Assembly (NCBI RefSeq): GCF_001188955.3
Contig: NZ_JPRF03000037.1
Coordinates: forward strand, 1-64,000
Direction: 5' to 3'
Source: Kitasatospora aureofaciens
GTDB lineage: Bacteria; Actinomycetota; Actinomycetes; Streptomycetales; Streptomycetaceae
Length of the DNA: 64,000 bases
This document shows, piece by piece, positions 24,003-31,594 of this stretch. Position numbers and translations under genes: made by a program. Position 1 is the stretch's first letter. Each line of letters opens with the position of its first letter. The notes under the pieces were generated by a model. That model was not told where the DNA came from. It was given only the letters and a program-made list of their open reading frames with translations, and did not search any database.

Positions 24003-26012
24003 CTACTTGCCGTTTCGCCGCAGCGGGTTGATCACCCCGAACGCCCCGGTCAGCGTGGACGGGTCGACGAAGGAGCCGCCCGGCCCGTGGGTGCGGCGGA
24101 AGTTGTTCACCAGCCCGGAGAACGACGGGTCCACCTTCGCCCGGTAGGCGGCCAGCAGGTTGACCCGCTCCGGTGTGGACAGCTCCTGCTCGGCCCGCAG
24201 CTGGTGGCTGCGCGAGAGGTGGTACATGCCCTCGACGGTGTAGCCGGCGTCCAGCCAGCCCTGCCACAGCGCGTCCCGGTCCGCCTCCTGCCCGGCGAAG
24301 TACTCCAGGGCGCGCGGCCGCGGCTCGGTCGGGGCCGCCACGGCCGGCACCGGTTCGGTGCGCAGCTCGACCCGCCGCCCGCACAGGTACAGCACCCGAA
24401 CACCCTTGCGGACACAGAAGTTGAGCGCCTGCGCGGCCTGGTCGACGACCGCCTCGGCCTTGTCGTTGAGCGAGGTGTTGCACAGGATCGGCACCCCGGT
24501 GGCGGCCCGGAAGGCGTCCAGCGCCCGGTGCAACGCCGGGTTGGACTCCGCGGTGACGGTCTGGTGCCGGGCCGAGCCGTCCAGGTGGACGATCGCGGGC
24601 ACCAGCTCCCGTACCTCGGGCCGGACCTGCACCGCCTCCAGCATGTACGGCGACTCGCGGTCGGAGGCGAACCACTCGCCCGCGTGCTCGGCCATCACCA
24701 TCGGCGCGACCGGCCGCCACCACTGGCGCCGCTTGTACTCGTTCAGCAGGTCCTTGACCTTCTGCGAGCGCGGGTCGCCGAGCAGGCTGCGGTGGCCGAG
24801 CGCGCGCGGCCCGAGTTCGGCCCGGCCGTCCACCCAGGCGATCACGCCGTCCGAGACGTCGGCGACGAAGCGCTCGTCCTCGAAGTCCGTGACCGAGACG
24901 ATCCACGGCGCGAACTCGGCCAGCGCCTCCTCGGTGTCCAGGACGTCCCGGCCGTAGTACGGGGAGACGATCCGCAGGTCCGAACCGTCGAGCGCGCCGG
25001 CCCCGTACAGGCCGAGCAGGCCGAGGCCGATGCCCTGGCCGGAGTCGTTGGCGCACGGCGGGGTGACCAGGCCGCGGAAGCCGAAGCGGTCCATCAGCAG
25101 AGTGTTGGTGGGGCAGTTGAGCGCGTAGCCGCCGGTGGTGGCGAGGTGGGTGTCCTCGGCGCGGAGGCCGCCGACCTCCAGCAGCCGTTCCACGTTGCGG
25201 ACGGCGACGCCCTCGCAGCAGCGCTGGATCACCTTCATCACCGCGCTGCGCAGGTGGTCCTCGCGGCTGAGCGAGTCGTCCAGCTCGGCGTCGGCGAGCT
25301 GCTCCTCGGCGGCGTCCACCACCGAGCGCACCAGGTCGTGGGCGGCCTTCCAGGGCTGGGTCGCCGAGCCGCCGAAGAAGGTGACGTCGGCGATCGCGGC
25401 CTCGGCGTCGAACTCGATCGCGGCGGTGGAGGCGGAGGCGAGCGCCATCAGCGAGCCGGGCTCCAGCCCGAACACCGTCTCGGCCGCGGTGTAGAGCGGC
25501 CCGGGGGACTCCACCGGCTCGAAGGTGATCCGACCCTGCTTGACCACGCAGCCCGCGTACCAGTACGGGTTGGGGCGGCTCTCCTGCGCGTAGTCGGGCA
25601 GCGCGTCGATGGCCAGGCCGACGATCTGCCCCTCGCGGAACAGCGGGACGTCCCGCAGCACGCCGCTGAACAGGTGCGCCAGGCTGTGCAGCGGGAAGTC
25701 CTCCGCGCCGACCGGCTTGGGCACCGGCTGCGCCTTCGGCAGCCCGGGGGTGCCCCAGGTGGCGGTGACGTCGTCGAGGGTCAGACCCTCCTCCGCCAGC
25801 AGCGCGGACAGGAAGGCCTCGGAGCGGCCCTCCGTGTACAACGGCCAGAAATGGTGCTTCTGCCCGCTGACCCGTTCCAATTCCCAGACCCGGACCAGTT
25901 CGACGTCGGCGCCTTCCCGGCGCCACAGAGCGACGTTCTGGTCGTGCCGGACCGAGAAGACCGCACCCGGCCCCGGCGGCGTGAGATAGGCGGAAAGGAA
26001 ATGCTCGGCCAC
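24003..26012 (-). CDS. NodU/TobZ-family O-carbamoyltransferase
   Basis: This 669-residue enzyme would transfer a carbamoyl group from carbamoyl phosphate via carbamoyl-AMP. The N-terminal Kae1-like part has SVRHDQNVALW, then HLAHLFSGV-type His ligands in FPLHSLAHLFSG, DYAQESR, and TTGGYALNCPTNTLL. The C-terminal domain carries GRAELGPRALGHRSLLGDPR, the hallmark of antibiotic carbamoyltransferases. The C-terminal 100 residues (from about 565) extend beyond the core. It is monocistronic and divergent from tetR. It implies that a hydroxyl, probably made by one of the oxygenases, is carbamoylated in the product. Confidence 0.92.
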   Translation of the reverse strand: MAEHFLSAYLTPPGPGAVFSVRHDQNVALWRREGADVELVRVWELERVSGQKHHFWPLYTEGRSEAFLSALLAEEGLTLDDVTATWGTPGLPKAQPVPKPVGAEDFPLHSLAHLFSGVLRDVPLFREGQIVGLAIDALPDYAQESRPNPYWYAGCVVKQGRITFEPVESPGPLYTAAETVFGLEPGSLMALASASTAAIEFDAEAAIADVTFFGGSATQPWKAAHDLVRSVVDAAEEQLADAELDDSLSREDHLRSAVMKVIQRCCEGVAVRNVERLLEVGGLRAEDTHLATTGGYALNCPTNTLLMDRFGFRGLVTPPCANDSGQGIGLGLLGLYGAGALDGSDLRIVSPYYGRDVLDTEEALAEFAPWIVSVTDFEDERFVADVSDGVIAWVDGRAELGPRALGHRSLLGDPRSQKVKDLLNEYKRRQWWRPVAPMVMAEHAGEWFASDRESPYMLEAVQVRPEVRELVPAIVHLDGSARHQTVTAESNPALHRALDAFRAATGVPILCNTSLNDKAEAVVDQAAQALNFCVRKGVRVLYLCGRRVELRTEPVPAVAAPTEPRPRALEYFAGQEADRDALWQGWLDAGYTVEGMYHLSRSHQLRAEQELSTPERVNLLAAYRAKVDPSFSGLVNNFRRTHGPGGSFVDPSTLTGAFGVINPLRRNGK

Positions 26013-26308
26013 GGTTACCTCTTTTTCCTCGGTCTGCCAGGTTCTGTCAGGACGAGGTAATTCCGGCCCGTACGCGAGGGGATTTCCCGCACCCCGCCAG
26101 GGCCGGCCGCCTGCCCCCGGCGCCAGCGACTACCCGGCCATTCGACCACGCGTCCGGACGGGCGGTACATACTGAAATCGCCGTTTACGCACGTCCCGGG
26201 GCCGGGGCGTACGCATGCGCAGCAGGGCCCGGGCCCGACCGGCCGAGCCCCGGGACATGATCCGACGGGGTTTTTGATAAGTAAGCCAACAACTGTCACG
26301 ATCCTCCC
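26013..26308. promoter_or_regulatory. Divergent carbamoyltransferase/tetR promoter region
   Basis: GCGTACGCATGCGC at 26207-26220 resembles the GCGTACGCAT halves near 21354-21392, and TTTACGCACG lies at 26193-26202. Nearer the tetR start is GTTTTTG-N9-CCAACAAC (26270-26293), a copy of the site at 26946-26968. No gene is seen in this stretch. Confidence 0.45.
26270..26293. promoter_or_regulatory. Putative TetR operator, copy 1
   Basis: GTTTTTG, nine bases, then CCAACAAC, 15 bases before the tetR ATG. The same arrangement with identical spacing recurs at 26946-26972. Paired identical sites on either side of a tetR gene suggest autoregulation. Confidence 0.5.
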
Positions 26309-26884
26309 ATGGCACGCCCGAGGAAGTTCGACACCGAGACCGCGATCGACGCGGCCATGAACACCTTCTGGTCCAAGGGGTACACCGCGACCTCGACCGA
26401 CGACCTGGCCGAGAGCACCGGCATGCTGCGCGGCAGCCTGTACAACGCCTTCGGCGGCAAGCGGCAGCTGTTCGAGCTCGCGCTGCGCCGCTACCGCGAG
26501 GGCGGCACGGCCGGGAGCAACCCGGCGCCCGCCGACCTGCCGCCCCTGGAGCTCATCCGGCAACTGCTGCTGACCGGGGTGGACCAGACCTCGACCGACC
26601 ACCGCGGCTGCCTCGCGGTCAACACCGTCACCGAACTCGCCCTGCGCGAACCCGAGTTGGCCCAGCTGGCCCGCCAGGCCTTCGTTCCGCTGGAGGCCAC
26701 GCTGACGACGGCGGTCGAGAACGGCCGGCTCCGCGGCGAGATCCGCGCGGACCGCACCCCGCAGGTGCTCGCCCGCCAGGTGATGGCCGGGTTCCACGGC
26801 CTGCTGCTGCAGGCCAAGGCGGGCTTCGAGCCCGAGTCGCTGCACGCGACCGTCGACGCGATCGTCGAGGACCTGCGCGCCTGA
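26309..26884 (+). CDS. TetR-family transcriptional regulator
   Basis: The 191-residue protein has an N-terminal TetR helix-turn-helix: FWSKGYTATSTDDLAESTGM then LRGSLYNAFGGKRQLF. The ligand domain includes DHRGCLAVNTVTELAL, whose Cys is shared with NemR/YxaF-type repressors, so a reactive-compound sensor is possible. It is flanked by two near-identical GTTTTTG-N9-CCAACAA sites. Its usual neighbour, an efflux gene, seems to survive only as a fragment at 26994-27114. It may still influence the divergent carbamoyltransferase. Confidence 0.92.
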   Translation: MARPRKFDTETAIDAAMNTFWSKGYTATSTDDLAESTGMLRGSLYNAFGGKRQLFELALRRYREGGTAGSNPAPADLPPLELIRQLLLTGVDQTSTDHRGCLAVNTVTELALREPELAQLARQAFVPLEATLTTAVENGRLRGEIRADRTPQVLARQVMAGFHGLLLQAKAGFEPESLHATVDAIVEDLRA

Positions 26885-26945
26885 TCGCCGCGGCCCCGGG
26901 CCCTTGAGATTCCACCCGGGGCCGCCCGGGCTTCCTCGCGCCCAA

Positions 26946-26972
26946 GTTTTTGGCACTTCCACCAACAAAAAC
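26946..26972. promoter_or_regulatory. Putative TetR operator, copy 2
   Basis: GTTTTTG (26946-26952) and CAAAAAC (26966-26972) form a perfect inverted repeat. The left part repeats the 26270 site, including the 9-base spacing to CCAACAA. It sits just ahead of the ribosome site of the remnant gene at 26994. Confidence 0.55.
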
Positions 26973-26993
26973 ACCAGTCGGAGGCCACACCCC

Positions 26994-27114
26994 ATGCCCC
27001 TCCTGCCCGTCATCCTGGCGGCCTTCTTCATGGCTCTCCCGTGTCACCGCGGCCCCCGCCCCGGCCCCTGCCGCTGCCCCCAGCGCTCCCCTCCCGGCGC
27101 CGGCCCGGCAGTGA
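26994..27114 (+). pseudogene. Probable remnant of an MFS (DHA2-like) efflux gene
   Basis: A good GGAGG site and ATG begin MPLLPVILAAFFMAL, like the first helix of DHA2 transporters (LPVILAATFMALLDV). Sense is then lost. In the next frame LSRVTAAPAPAPAAAPSAPL ends at a TGA (27112-27114) like a typical Ala/Pro-rich transporter tail. The simplest reading is an internal deletion that joined the beginning and end of the gene. The original frame stays open to 27167. This is inference from short matches. Confidence 0.4.
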
Positions 27115-27144
27115 CCCATCCCCGAGCAGGCCGCCCGCCCCCGG

Positions 27145-27575
27145 TCAGGCGGCCTGCCGGACCTTGACGCCCCCCCGACCAGCGAGTACGAGCGGACCGT
27201 GACCACCGCGCCGCCGGGCTCACCGGCCACGCCCTTGCTGCGGCCGCCGAGCAGCGAGAACCCGCTGACCTCCACCGCCGTCCCGGCCGGAACGGTCAGG
27301 TCGACCCCGCCGAACACCGAGAACGCGTCCACCTCGGCCGAGGCACCCTCCGGGTAGGCCAGCTCCGCGCCCCCGACCAGCGCCGCCTTGACCAGGTGCG
27401 TCCCGTCCGCCGGAAGCACCGCCCCGGTGTGGTCCAGCTTGGCGCCGCCCACCGCGGCCACGTGCACCGTGCGCTCGCGGGCCGTGAACCCGCCCCGGTG
27501 CTTCAGGCCGCCCAGCAGGGCCAGGCTCCACTCGGTGCGGCGGGCGGTGGTCTCGGCGTTCTTCGTGATCTCCAT
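27145..27575 (-). pseudogene. LiaF-like cell-wall-response protein with frameshift at a G7 run
   Basis: From the ATG at 27575 the frame encodes about 130 residues of the beta-rich, glycine-repeating type seen in LiaF/YvqF C-terminal domains (SLALLGGLKHRG, VHVAAVGGAKLD, DAFSVFGGVDLTVP, YSLVGG). The run of seven G (27170-27176 on the plus strand as C) then throws the frame, and translation would continue far into tetR antisense. Adding one G or removing two restores a sensible end, GVKVRQAA followed by TGA at 27147-27145. Either a real frameshift or a base-calling error in the homopolymer is possible. There is no membrane segment. Confidence 0.7.
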
Positions 27576-27712
27576 GCCCTGAAATCTACGGCCGGGCCCT
27601 GAGCCCCCGTCAGTGCCGTGGAGCACGACTGCCGTATGACAAACGTCATCATCCGCACCGGGCGCCACCTGCGCGTTTCCCTCCACCCGCGCCACCCGCT
27701 CCGCCCGCCGAA

Positions 27713-27767
27713 AACGGCCCGGGCCCCGGGGCAGTGGCTGGACCACTGCCCCGGGACCCGGGCCGTT
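27713..27767. terminator. Long GC-rich hairpin terminator
   Basis: AACGGCCCGGG near 27713 pairs with CCCGGGCCGTT ending at 27767, and the inner GGGGCAGTGG pairs with CCACTGCCCC. It follows the 3' end of the leftward b-subunit-like gene. Confidence 0.85.
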
Positions 27768-27795
27768 GGTGGGGAAGTACGAAGGGGTGGGGACG

Positions 27796-28314
27796 TCAGG
27801 CGCGGGTGCCGGCCCGGGCGTCCTTCGCGTCCTGGGCGGCGAAGAACTCCTCGGCGATCGCCCGGGTGCGCGGCAGCTCGGCGACCGGCTCGCCGATCAC
27901 CCGGCCCGCGAGCTCACCGGCCAGCCGGATCACGTCCTCCCGCAGCTCGGCCTCGGCCAGCACCCGGTCCGTCGCCAGCTGCACCTGCGCCTCGGCCAGC
28001 ATCCGGTCCCGCAGCTCCTGCCCCTCGGCCCGCAGCTGCGCGATCAGCGCCGCCCCCTCCTCGGTGGCCGTCTGCCGGATCAGCGCCGCCTCGTGCCGTG
28101 CCGCGACGAGCTCCGCCTGGAACTCCTCGTACACCCGCTGGGCCTGCGCCCGCGCCTCCTCGGCCCGCTCCGCACCACCCTCGGTGGCGTCCCGGCGCTC
28201 CCCCAGCAGCTTCTCGATCCGCGGCAGCAGCACCGCCCCGAGAACGCCGAATATCAGGAAGAAGCAGACGAGTCCGACGACGACTTGAGCAAGATCCGGC
28301 TTCAAAGGTCCCAT
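27796..28314 (-). CDS. Orphan ATP synthase F0 subunit b-like protein
   Basis: This 172-residue protein has one N-terminal membrane helix (VVVGLVCFFLIFGVLGAVLL) followed by PRIEKLLGERRDAT and a long charged coiled coil, the layout of F0 b subunits (about 155-185 residues). No other ATP synthase genes are present; streptomycetes keep their atp operon as one block elsewhere. It is therefore likely a second, solitary b-like stator protein or a coiled-coil scaffold derived from one. It is bounded by a terminator and a tRNA-Lys. Confidence 0.8.
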   Translation of the reverse strand: MGPLKPDLAQVVVGLVCFFLIFGVLGAVLLPRIEKLLGERRDATEGGAERAEEARAQAQRVYEEFQAELVAARHEAALIRQTATEEGAALIAQLRAEGQELRDRMLAEAQVQLATDRVLAEAELREDVIRLAGELAGRVIGEPVAELPRTRAIAEEFFAAQDAKDARAGTRA

Positions 28315-28380
28315 GGCCTCAAGATAGTTGAGTCGCCGTCGCCCAACTCCGGCGGGTCCGTCCCCGGCTCCGGGAACGAC

Positions 28381-28412
28381 GAAGGGCGCCCTCCCCGAAG
28401 GAAGGACGCCCA
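28381..28412 (-). terminator. Weak hairpin downstream of tRNA-Lys
   Basis: On the minus strand GGGCGTCCTTCC can pair imperfectly with GGAGGGCGCCC around TTCGG, just after the tRNA 3' end. Mismatches make this tentative. Confidence 0.4.
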
Positions 28413-28434
28413 GGTCGGAAGCACTGCGGCCGTG

Positions 28435-28507
28435 TGGGGCATCAGGGGCTCGAACCCTGAACCTACGGATTAAAAGTCCGCAGCTCTGCCAATTGAGCTA
28501 ATGCCCC
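28435..28507 (-). tRNA. tRNA-Lys (anticodon TTT)
   Basis: The minus strand folds into a cloverleaf: acceptor GGGGCAT/ATGCCCC, D arm TAGCTCAATTGGCAGAGC, anticodon loop CTTTTAA (TTT), T arm GGTTCGAGCC region and discriminator A. CCA is not encoded. Confidence 0.97.
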
Positions 28508-28556
28508 GCGGCTCTCCGTACCGGGCTGGTCCCGGGTGGGGAGGGCCACCGCGATC

Positions 28557-29363
28557 CTACCCGGTGGGCCCCAGGGCTCCGCCAGTGGATTGGCCGGGCG
28601 CGCCGGGGGCGCAGGGCACGGCCGGGAGCGGGTTGTAGTGGGCGGCCCGGACGCGGCGCAGCCAGGCCTCGGCGGGGCGGGGGTCGGGGGCCTCGGGCAG
28701 GACGCCGGGGCGGGAGAGGCGGTCGGCGGCGTCGGCGAGCAGGTGTTCGGCGGTGCGGGGGCGGTCGGCGATGCGTTCGCCCAGGTCGCGGACGCGTTCC
28801 GGATCGGACAGCCGGATCAGGTTGTGGCCGGTGCGGTGCAGCCGGACGGCCTGCTCGACCAGCCGGACGAGGTGGCGGGCGTGCTTGGCGGCCCGGCGGC
28901 GGGTGGCCGGGTCGGTGGTGTCCCGGGTCAGCAGCTTGCGGAACTGCTGGTCCGCGTAGCCGAGATAGGCCCTGCGGACGGCCGGTGCGCTGAGGAAGCT
29001 CGACCGGATCCCGACCAGTTCGCGACCGAGCGGGGTGACGGTCTCGTACAGGTCCTCCGGCAGCCAGACGAGCTCGGAGGCGGTCGGGTTGCAGGACAGT
29101 GCCAGTCGGCACCACTTGGCGGCCTCGTGCAGGGTCACGTCGGGCGCGGTGGTGACGTGCGACTCGACGGGGCGGTGCAGGCCGTGCAACTCCTCGGTCG
29201 GGGTGGCGAACAACCCCAGGCGGTCGAGGTCGGAGCCGGCGTGGGCGAAGCCGTACGCGGTGGAGCCGACGATGCCGGAGAGCAGTACGGTGCCAGCGGG
29301 CGGAACGGCGCCGGAGGGCAGCGCGGTGCCGGAGAGCGGCACCGCGCCGGGGGCGGTGGGCAT
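28557..29363 (-). CDS. DNA polymerase beta-superfamily nucleotidyltransferase (YcgL-like)
   Basis: This 268-residue protein carries GIVGSTAYGFAHAGSDLDRL, the GS-x10-DxD nucleotidyltransferase signature, then CNPTASELVWLP and a helical C-terminal region. This is the pattern of YcgL-type predicted nucleotidyltransferases. The ATG at 29363 is chosen because GGGAGGAG lies 8 bases upstream; longer frames begin at GTG codons inside a 15-bp repeat. The target of nucleotide transfer is unknown. Confidence 0.8.
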   Translation of the reverse strand: MPTAPGAVPLSGTALPSGAVPPAGTVLLSGIVGSTAYGFAHAGSDLDRLGLFATPTEELHGLHRPVESHVTTAPDVTLHEAAKWCRLALSCNPTASELVWLPEDLYETVTPLGRELVGIRSSFLSAPAVRRAYLGYADQQFRKLLTRDTTDPATRRRAAKHARHLVRLVEQAVRLHRTGHNLIRLSDPERVRDLGERIADRPRTAEHLLADAADRLSRPGVLPEAPDPRPAEAWLRRVRAAHYNPLPAVPCAPGAPGQSTGGALGPTG

Positions 29364-29380
29364 GGACGGGCTCCTCCCGA

Positions 29381-29435
29381 ACGGGCTGCTCACGAGCGGG
29401 CTGCTCACGAGCGGGCTGCTCACGAGCGGGCTGCC
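29381..29435. repeat. 15-bp tandem repeat upstream of the nucleotidyltransferase
   Basis: GCGGGCTGCTCACGA occurs three times (29381 with one mismatch, 29396, 29411) with a partial fourth. It lies upstream of the preferred ribosome site and, if translated, would encode SSPLV units each beginning with a possible GTG. Confidence 0.9.
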
Positions 29436-29518
29436 GGAGAGCGCATCCTCCCCCGGGCGGGCCGCGCCGGGCGAGCGATTTCCGGAGCGGCGACCGCCCC
29501 GCCGCCGATACTGGCCCC

Positions 29519-30736
29519 ATGCAGCACGCTCCCCTCCCGGAAACCGTCGGCGTCGAGAGACTGCGGGCCTGGTGGTCCCACCGGCAGTGGCTGGACCGCC
29601 CGCACACCGGGGCGTCCGCCGCCGAGGTGCTGGCCGCCACCGGCTGGGCCCGCTCGGTCGGCGGCGCGGCTCCGTACCTGGGCCTGTTCGCCCGGGCCGG
29701 GCTCGGCCGGGCGGCGGTGGACGCGGCGGTGGCGGGCTTGCAGGTGCACGAACTGCCGGCCGCCCGCGGCTGCACCTACGTGCTGCCGGCCGCCGACTTC
29801 GCGCTCGGCCTGGCGGTCGGGGCGGCCGCCCCGGAGGGTGAACTGGCCGCCGCGGCGAAGCACCTGGGGGTCGGCCGGGACGAGGTGGAGCAGCTCTGCC
29901 TGGCCGTCGAGCGGGTGCTGTCCGACGGCGGTCCGCTGGACCCGACCGCGATCCGGGAGGCGGTCGGCGACGCCGTCCGGCCGCTCGGCGAGGCGGGCCG
30001 CAAGCGCGGCCTGTCGACCACCCTGCCGCTCGCCCTCGGGCTGATGCAGTCGCGCGGCCGGATCCGTCGGGTGCCGGTCAACGGCCGTCTGGACCAGCAG
30101 CGTTACGGCTACGTCGGCTGGGACCAGCCGGTCGCGGGGAACGCCGTCGACCTGGCCCGCCGCTACTTCTCCTGGGCCGGGCCGGCCACCCTCGGGCACT
30201 TCCGCTGGTTCTCGGGCTTCACCGCGGCCACCGCCCGCCGGGCCGTCGCCGAGGCCGGGGCGGTCCCGCTCACGCCCGGCTCCGAACTGCTACTGCTGCC
30301 CGAACTGGCCGAGGCGTTCGCCGAGTTCGAGGTGCCCTCCGAACCGCACTACACCCTGCTGGCCGGCATCGACGGCATCCACCTGCTGCACCGCGACCTG
30401 TCCCGGCTGCTCGACCCGGCCGACGCCGCCCGCCCGCTGCCCGCCGGCCGGGCCGGGCGCACCTTCGGCGGCGAGGCCGACCCGCAGACCCATCTGGTGC
30501 TGGACCGCGGCCGGATCGTCGGCCTGTGGGAGTACGACACCGAGCGGGCCGAGATCGTCCACCAGTCCTTCGTCCCCCCGGACGACGCGCTGCGCGAGGC
30601 GGTGGCCCGCACCGAGGCGTTCGTCCGGGACGAGCTCGGCGACGCCCGCGGCTTCAGCCTCGACTCGCCGAAGAGCCGCGCCCCGAAGATCGCCGCGCTG
30701 CGGGCGGCCGCACTCGCGCGGCAACAGGCCGGATAG
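29519..30736 (+). CDS. Winged-helix DNA-binding (AlkZ/HTH_42 superfamily) protein
   Basis: This 405-residue protein fits the winged-helix DNA-binding family that includes AlkZ-type DNA glycosylases. It starts VERLRAWWSHRQWLDRPHTG, has a central ARRYFSWAGPATLGHFRWFSG segment and a C-terminal HLVLDRGRIVGLWEYD beta region. AlkZ uses a Q-x-Q/D catalytic motif that I do not identify with confidence, so lesion-excision activity is uncertain. It reads into an SDR gene 10 bases downstream. Confidence 0.8.
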   Translation: MQHAPLPETVGVERLRAWWSHRQWLDRPHTGASAAEVLAATGWARSVGGAAPYLGLFARAGLGRAAVDAAVAGLQVHELPAARGCTYVLPAADFALGLAVGAAAPEGELAAAAKHLGVGRDEVEQLCLAVERVLSDGGPLDPTAIREAVGDAVRPLGEAGRKRGLSTTLPLALGLMQSRGRIRRVPVNGRLDQQRYGYVGWDQPVAGNAVDLARRYFSWAGPATLGHFRWFSGFTAATARRAVAEAGAVPLTPGSELLLLPELAEAFAEFEVPSEPHYTLLAGIDGIHLLHRDLSRLLDPADAARPLPAGRAGRTFGGEADPQTHLVLDRGRIVGLWEYDTERAEIVHQSFVPPDDALREAVARTEAFVRDELGDARGFSLDSPKSRAPKIAALRAAALARQQAG

Positions 30737-30746
30737 CGTACGGCCC

Positions 30747-31508
30747 ATGTCGACCACCACCACCGACGAGGTCCTGATCGTCACCGGCGCCGGCCGCGGC
30801 ATCGGCGCCGCCACCGCCCTGCTGGCCGCCCGCCGCGGCTACCGGGTGTGCGTCAACTACCGCACGGACGAGGCCTCGGCCACCGCCGTCGTGGACGCCG
30901 TCCGGGCCGCGGGCGGCACCGCGATCGCGGTCCGGGCCGACGTCAGCCGCAGCGCCGACGTGGAGCGTCTGTTCACCACCGTGGACGCCGAACTAGGGCC
31001 GCTCACCGGGCTGGTGAACAACGCCGGCACGCTGGAGCGGCAGTGCCGGCTGGAGGAGATCGACGAGGACCGGCTGAACCGGATCTGGGCCGCCAACATC
31101 ACCGGCCCCTTCCTGTGCGCGGCCCAGGCCGTCCGCCGGATGTCCACCCGGCACGGCGGGCGCGGCGGCGCCATCGTCAACGTCGGCTCGGCCGCCTCCC
31201 GGATCGGCTCGCCCAACGAGTACGTCGACTACGCGGCCGCCAAGGGCGCGGTGGACTCGATGACCCGCGGGCTGGCGTTGGAGGTCGCCGACGAGGGCAT
31301 CCGGGTCAACTGCGTCCGTCCTGGCCTGATCCACACCGGCATCCACGCGCTCGGCGGCGAGCCGGGCCGGGTCGACCGGGTCGCGCCGGGCCTGCCGATG
31401 CGGCGCGGCGGGGAGCCGGAGGAGGTCGCCGAGGCGATCCTGTTCCTGCTGTCACCGGCCGCCTCGTACACCACGGGGGCGTTCCTGGAGGTCTCCGGCG
31501 GGCGGTGA
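30747..31508 (+). CDS. Short-chain dehydrogenase/reductase
   Basis: This 253-residue classical SDR has cofactor motif TGAGRGIGAAT, NNAG in LVNNAGTLE, the catalytic Ser in VNVGSAAS and YVDYAAAKGAV (Tyr-x3-Lys), and ends FLEVSGGR. The ADVS at the end of strand 3 is usual. NADPH preference is suggested by a basic residue after the Gly motif (Arg), but that is weak. Substrate unknown. Confidence 0.93.
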   Translation: MSTTTTDEVLIVTGAGRGIGAATALLAARRGYRVCVNYRTDEASATAVVDAVRAAGGTAIAVRADVSRSADVERLFTTVDAELGPLTGLVNNAGTLERQCRLEEIDEDRLNRIWAANITGPFLCAAQAVRRMSTRHGGRGGAIVNVGSAASRIGSPNEYVDYAAAKGAVDSMTRGLALEVADEGIRVNCVRPGLIHTGIHALGGEPGRVDRVAPGLPMRRGGEPEEVAEAILFLLSPAASYTTGAFLEVSGGR

Positions 31509-31594
31509 ACACCCTGTCCGGCGTCCGCCGGACGCCGAACGGTCCTCTCCGGTTTCCTTCCCCCCGCGCCGTCCGCGCCCGTACGGTGGAGGCC

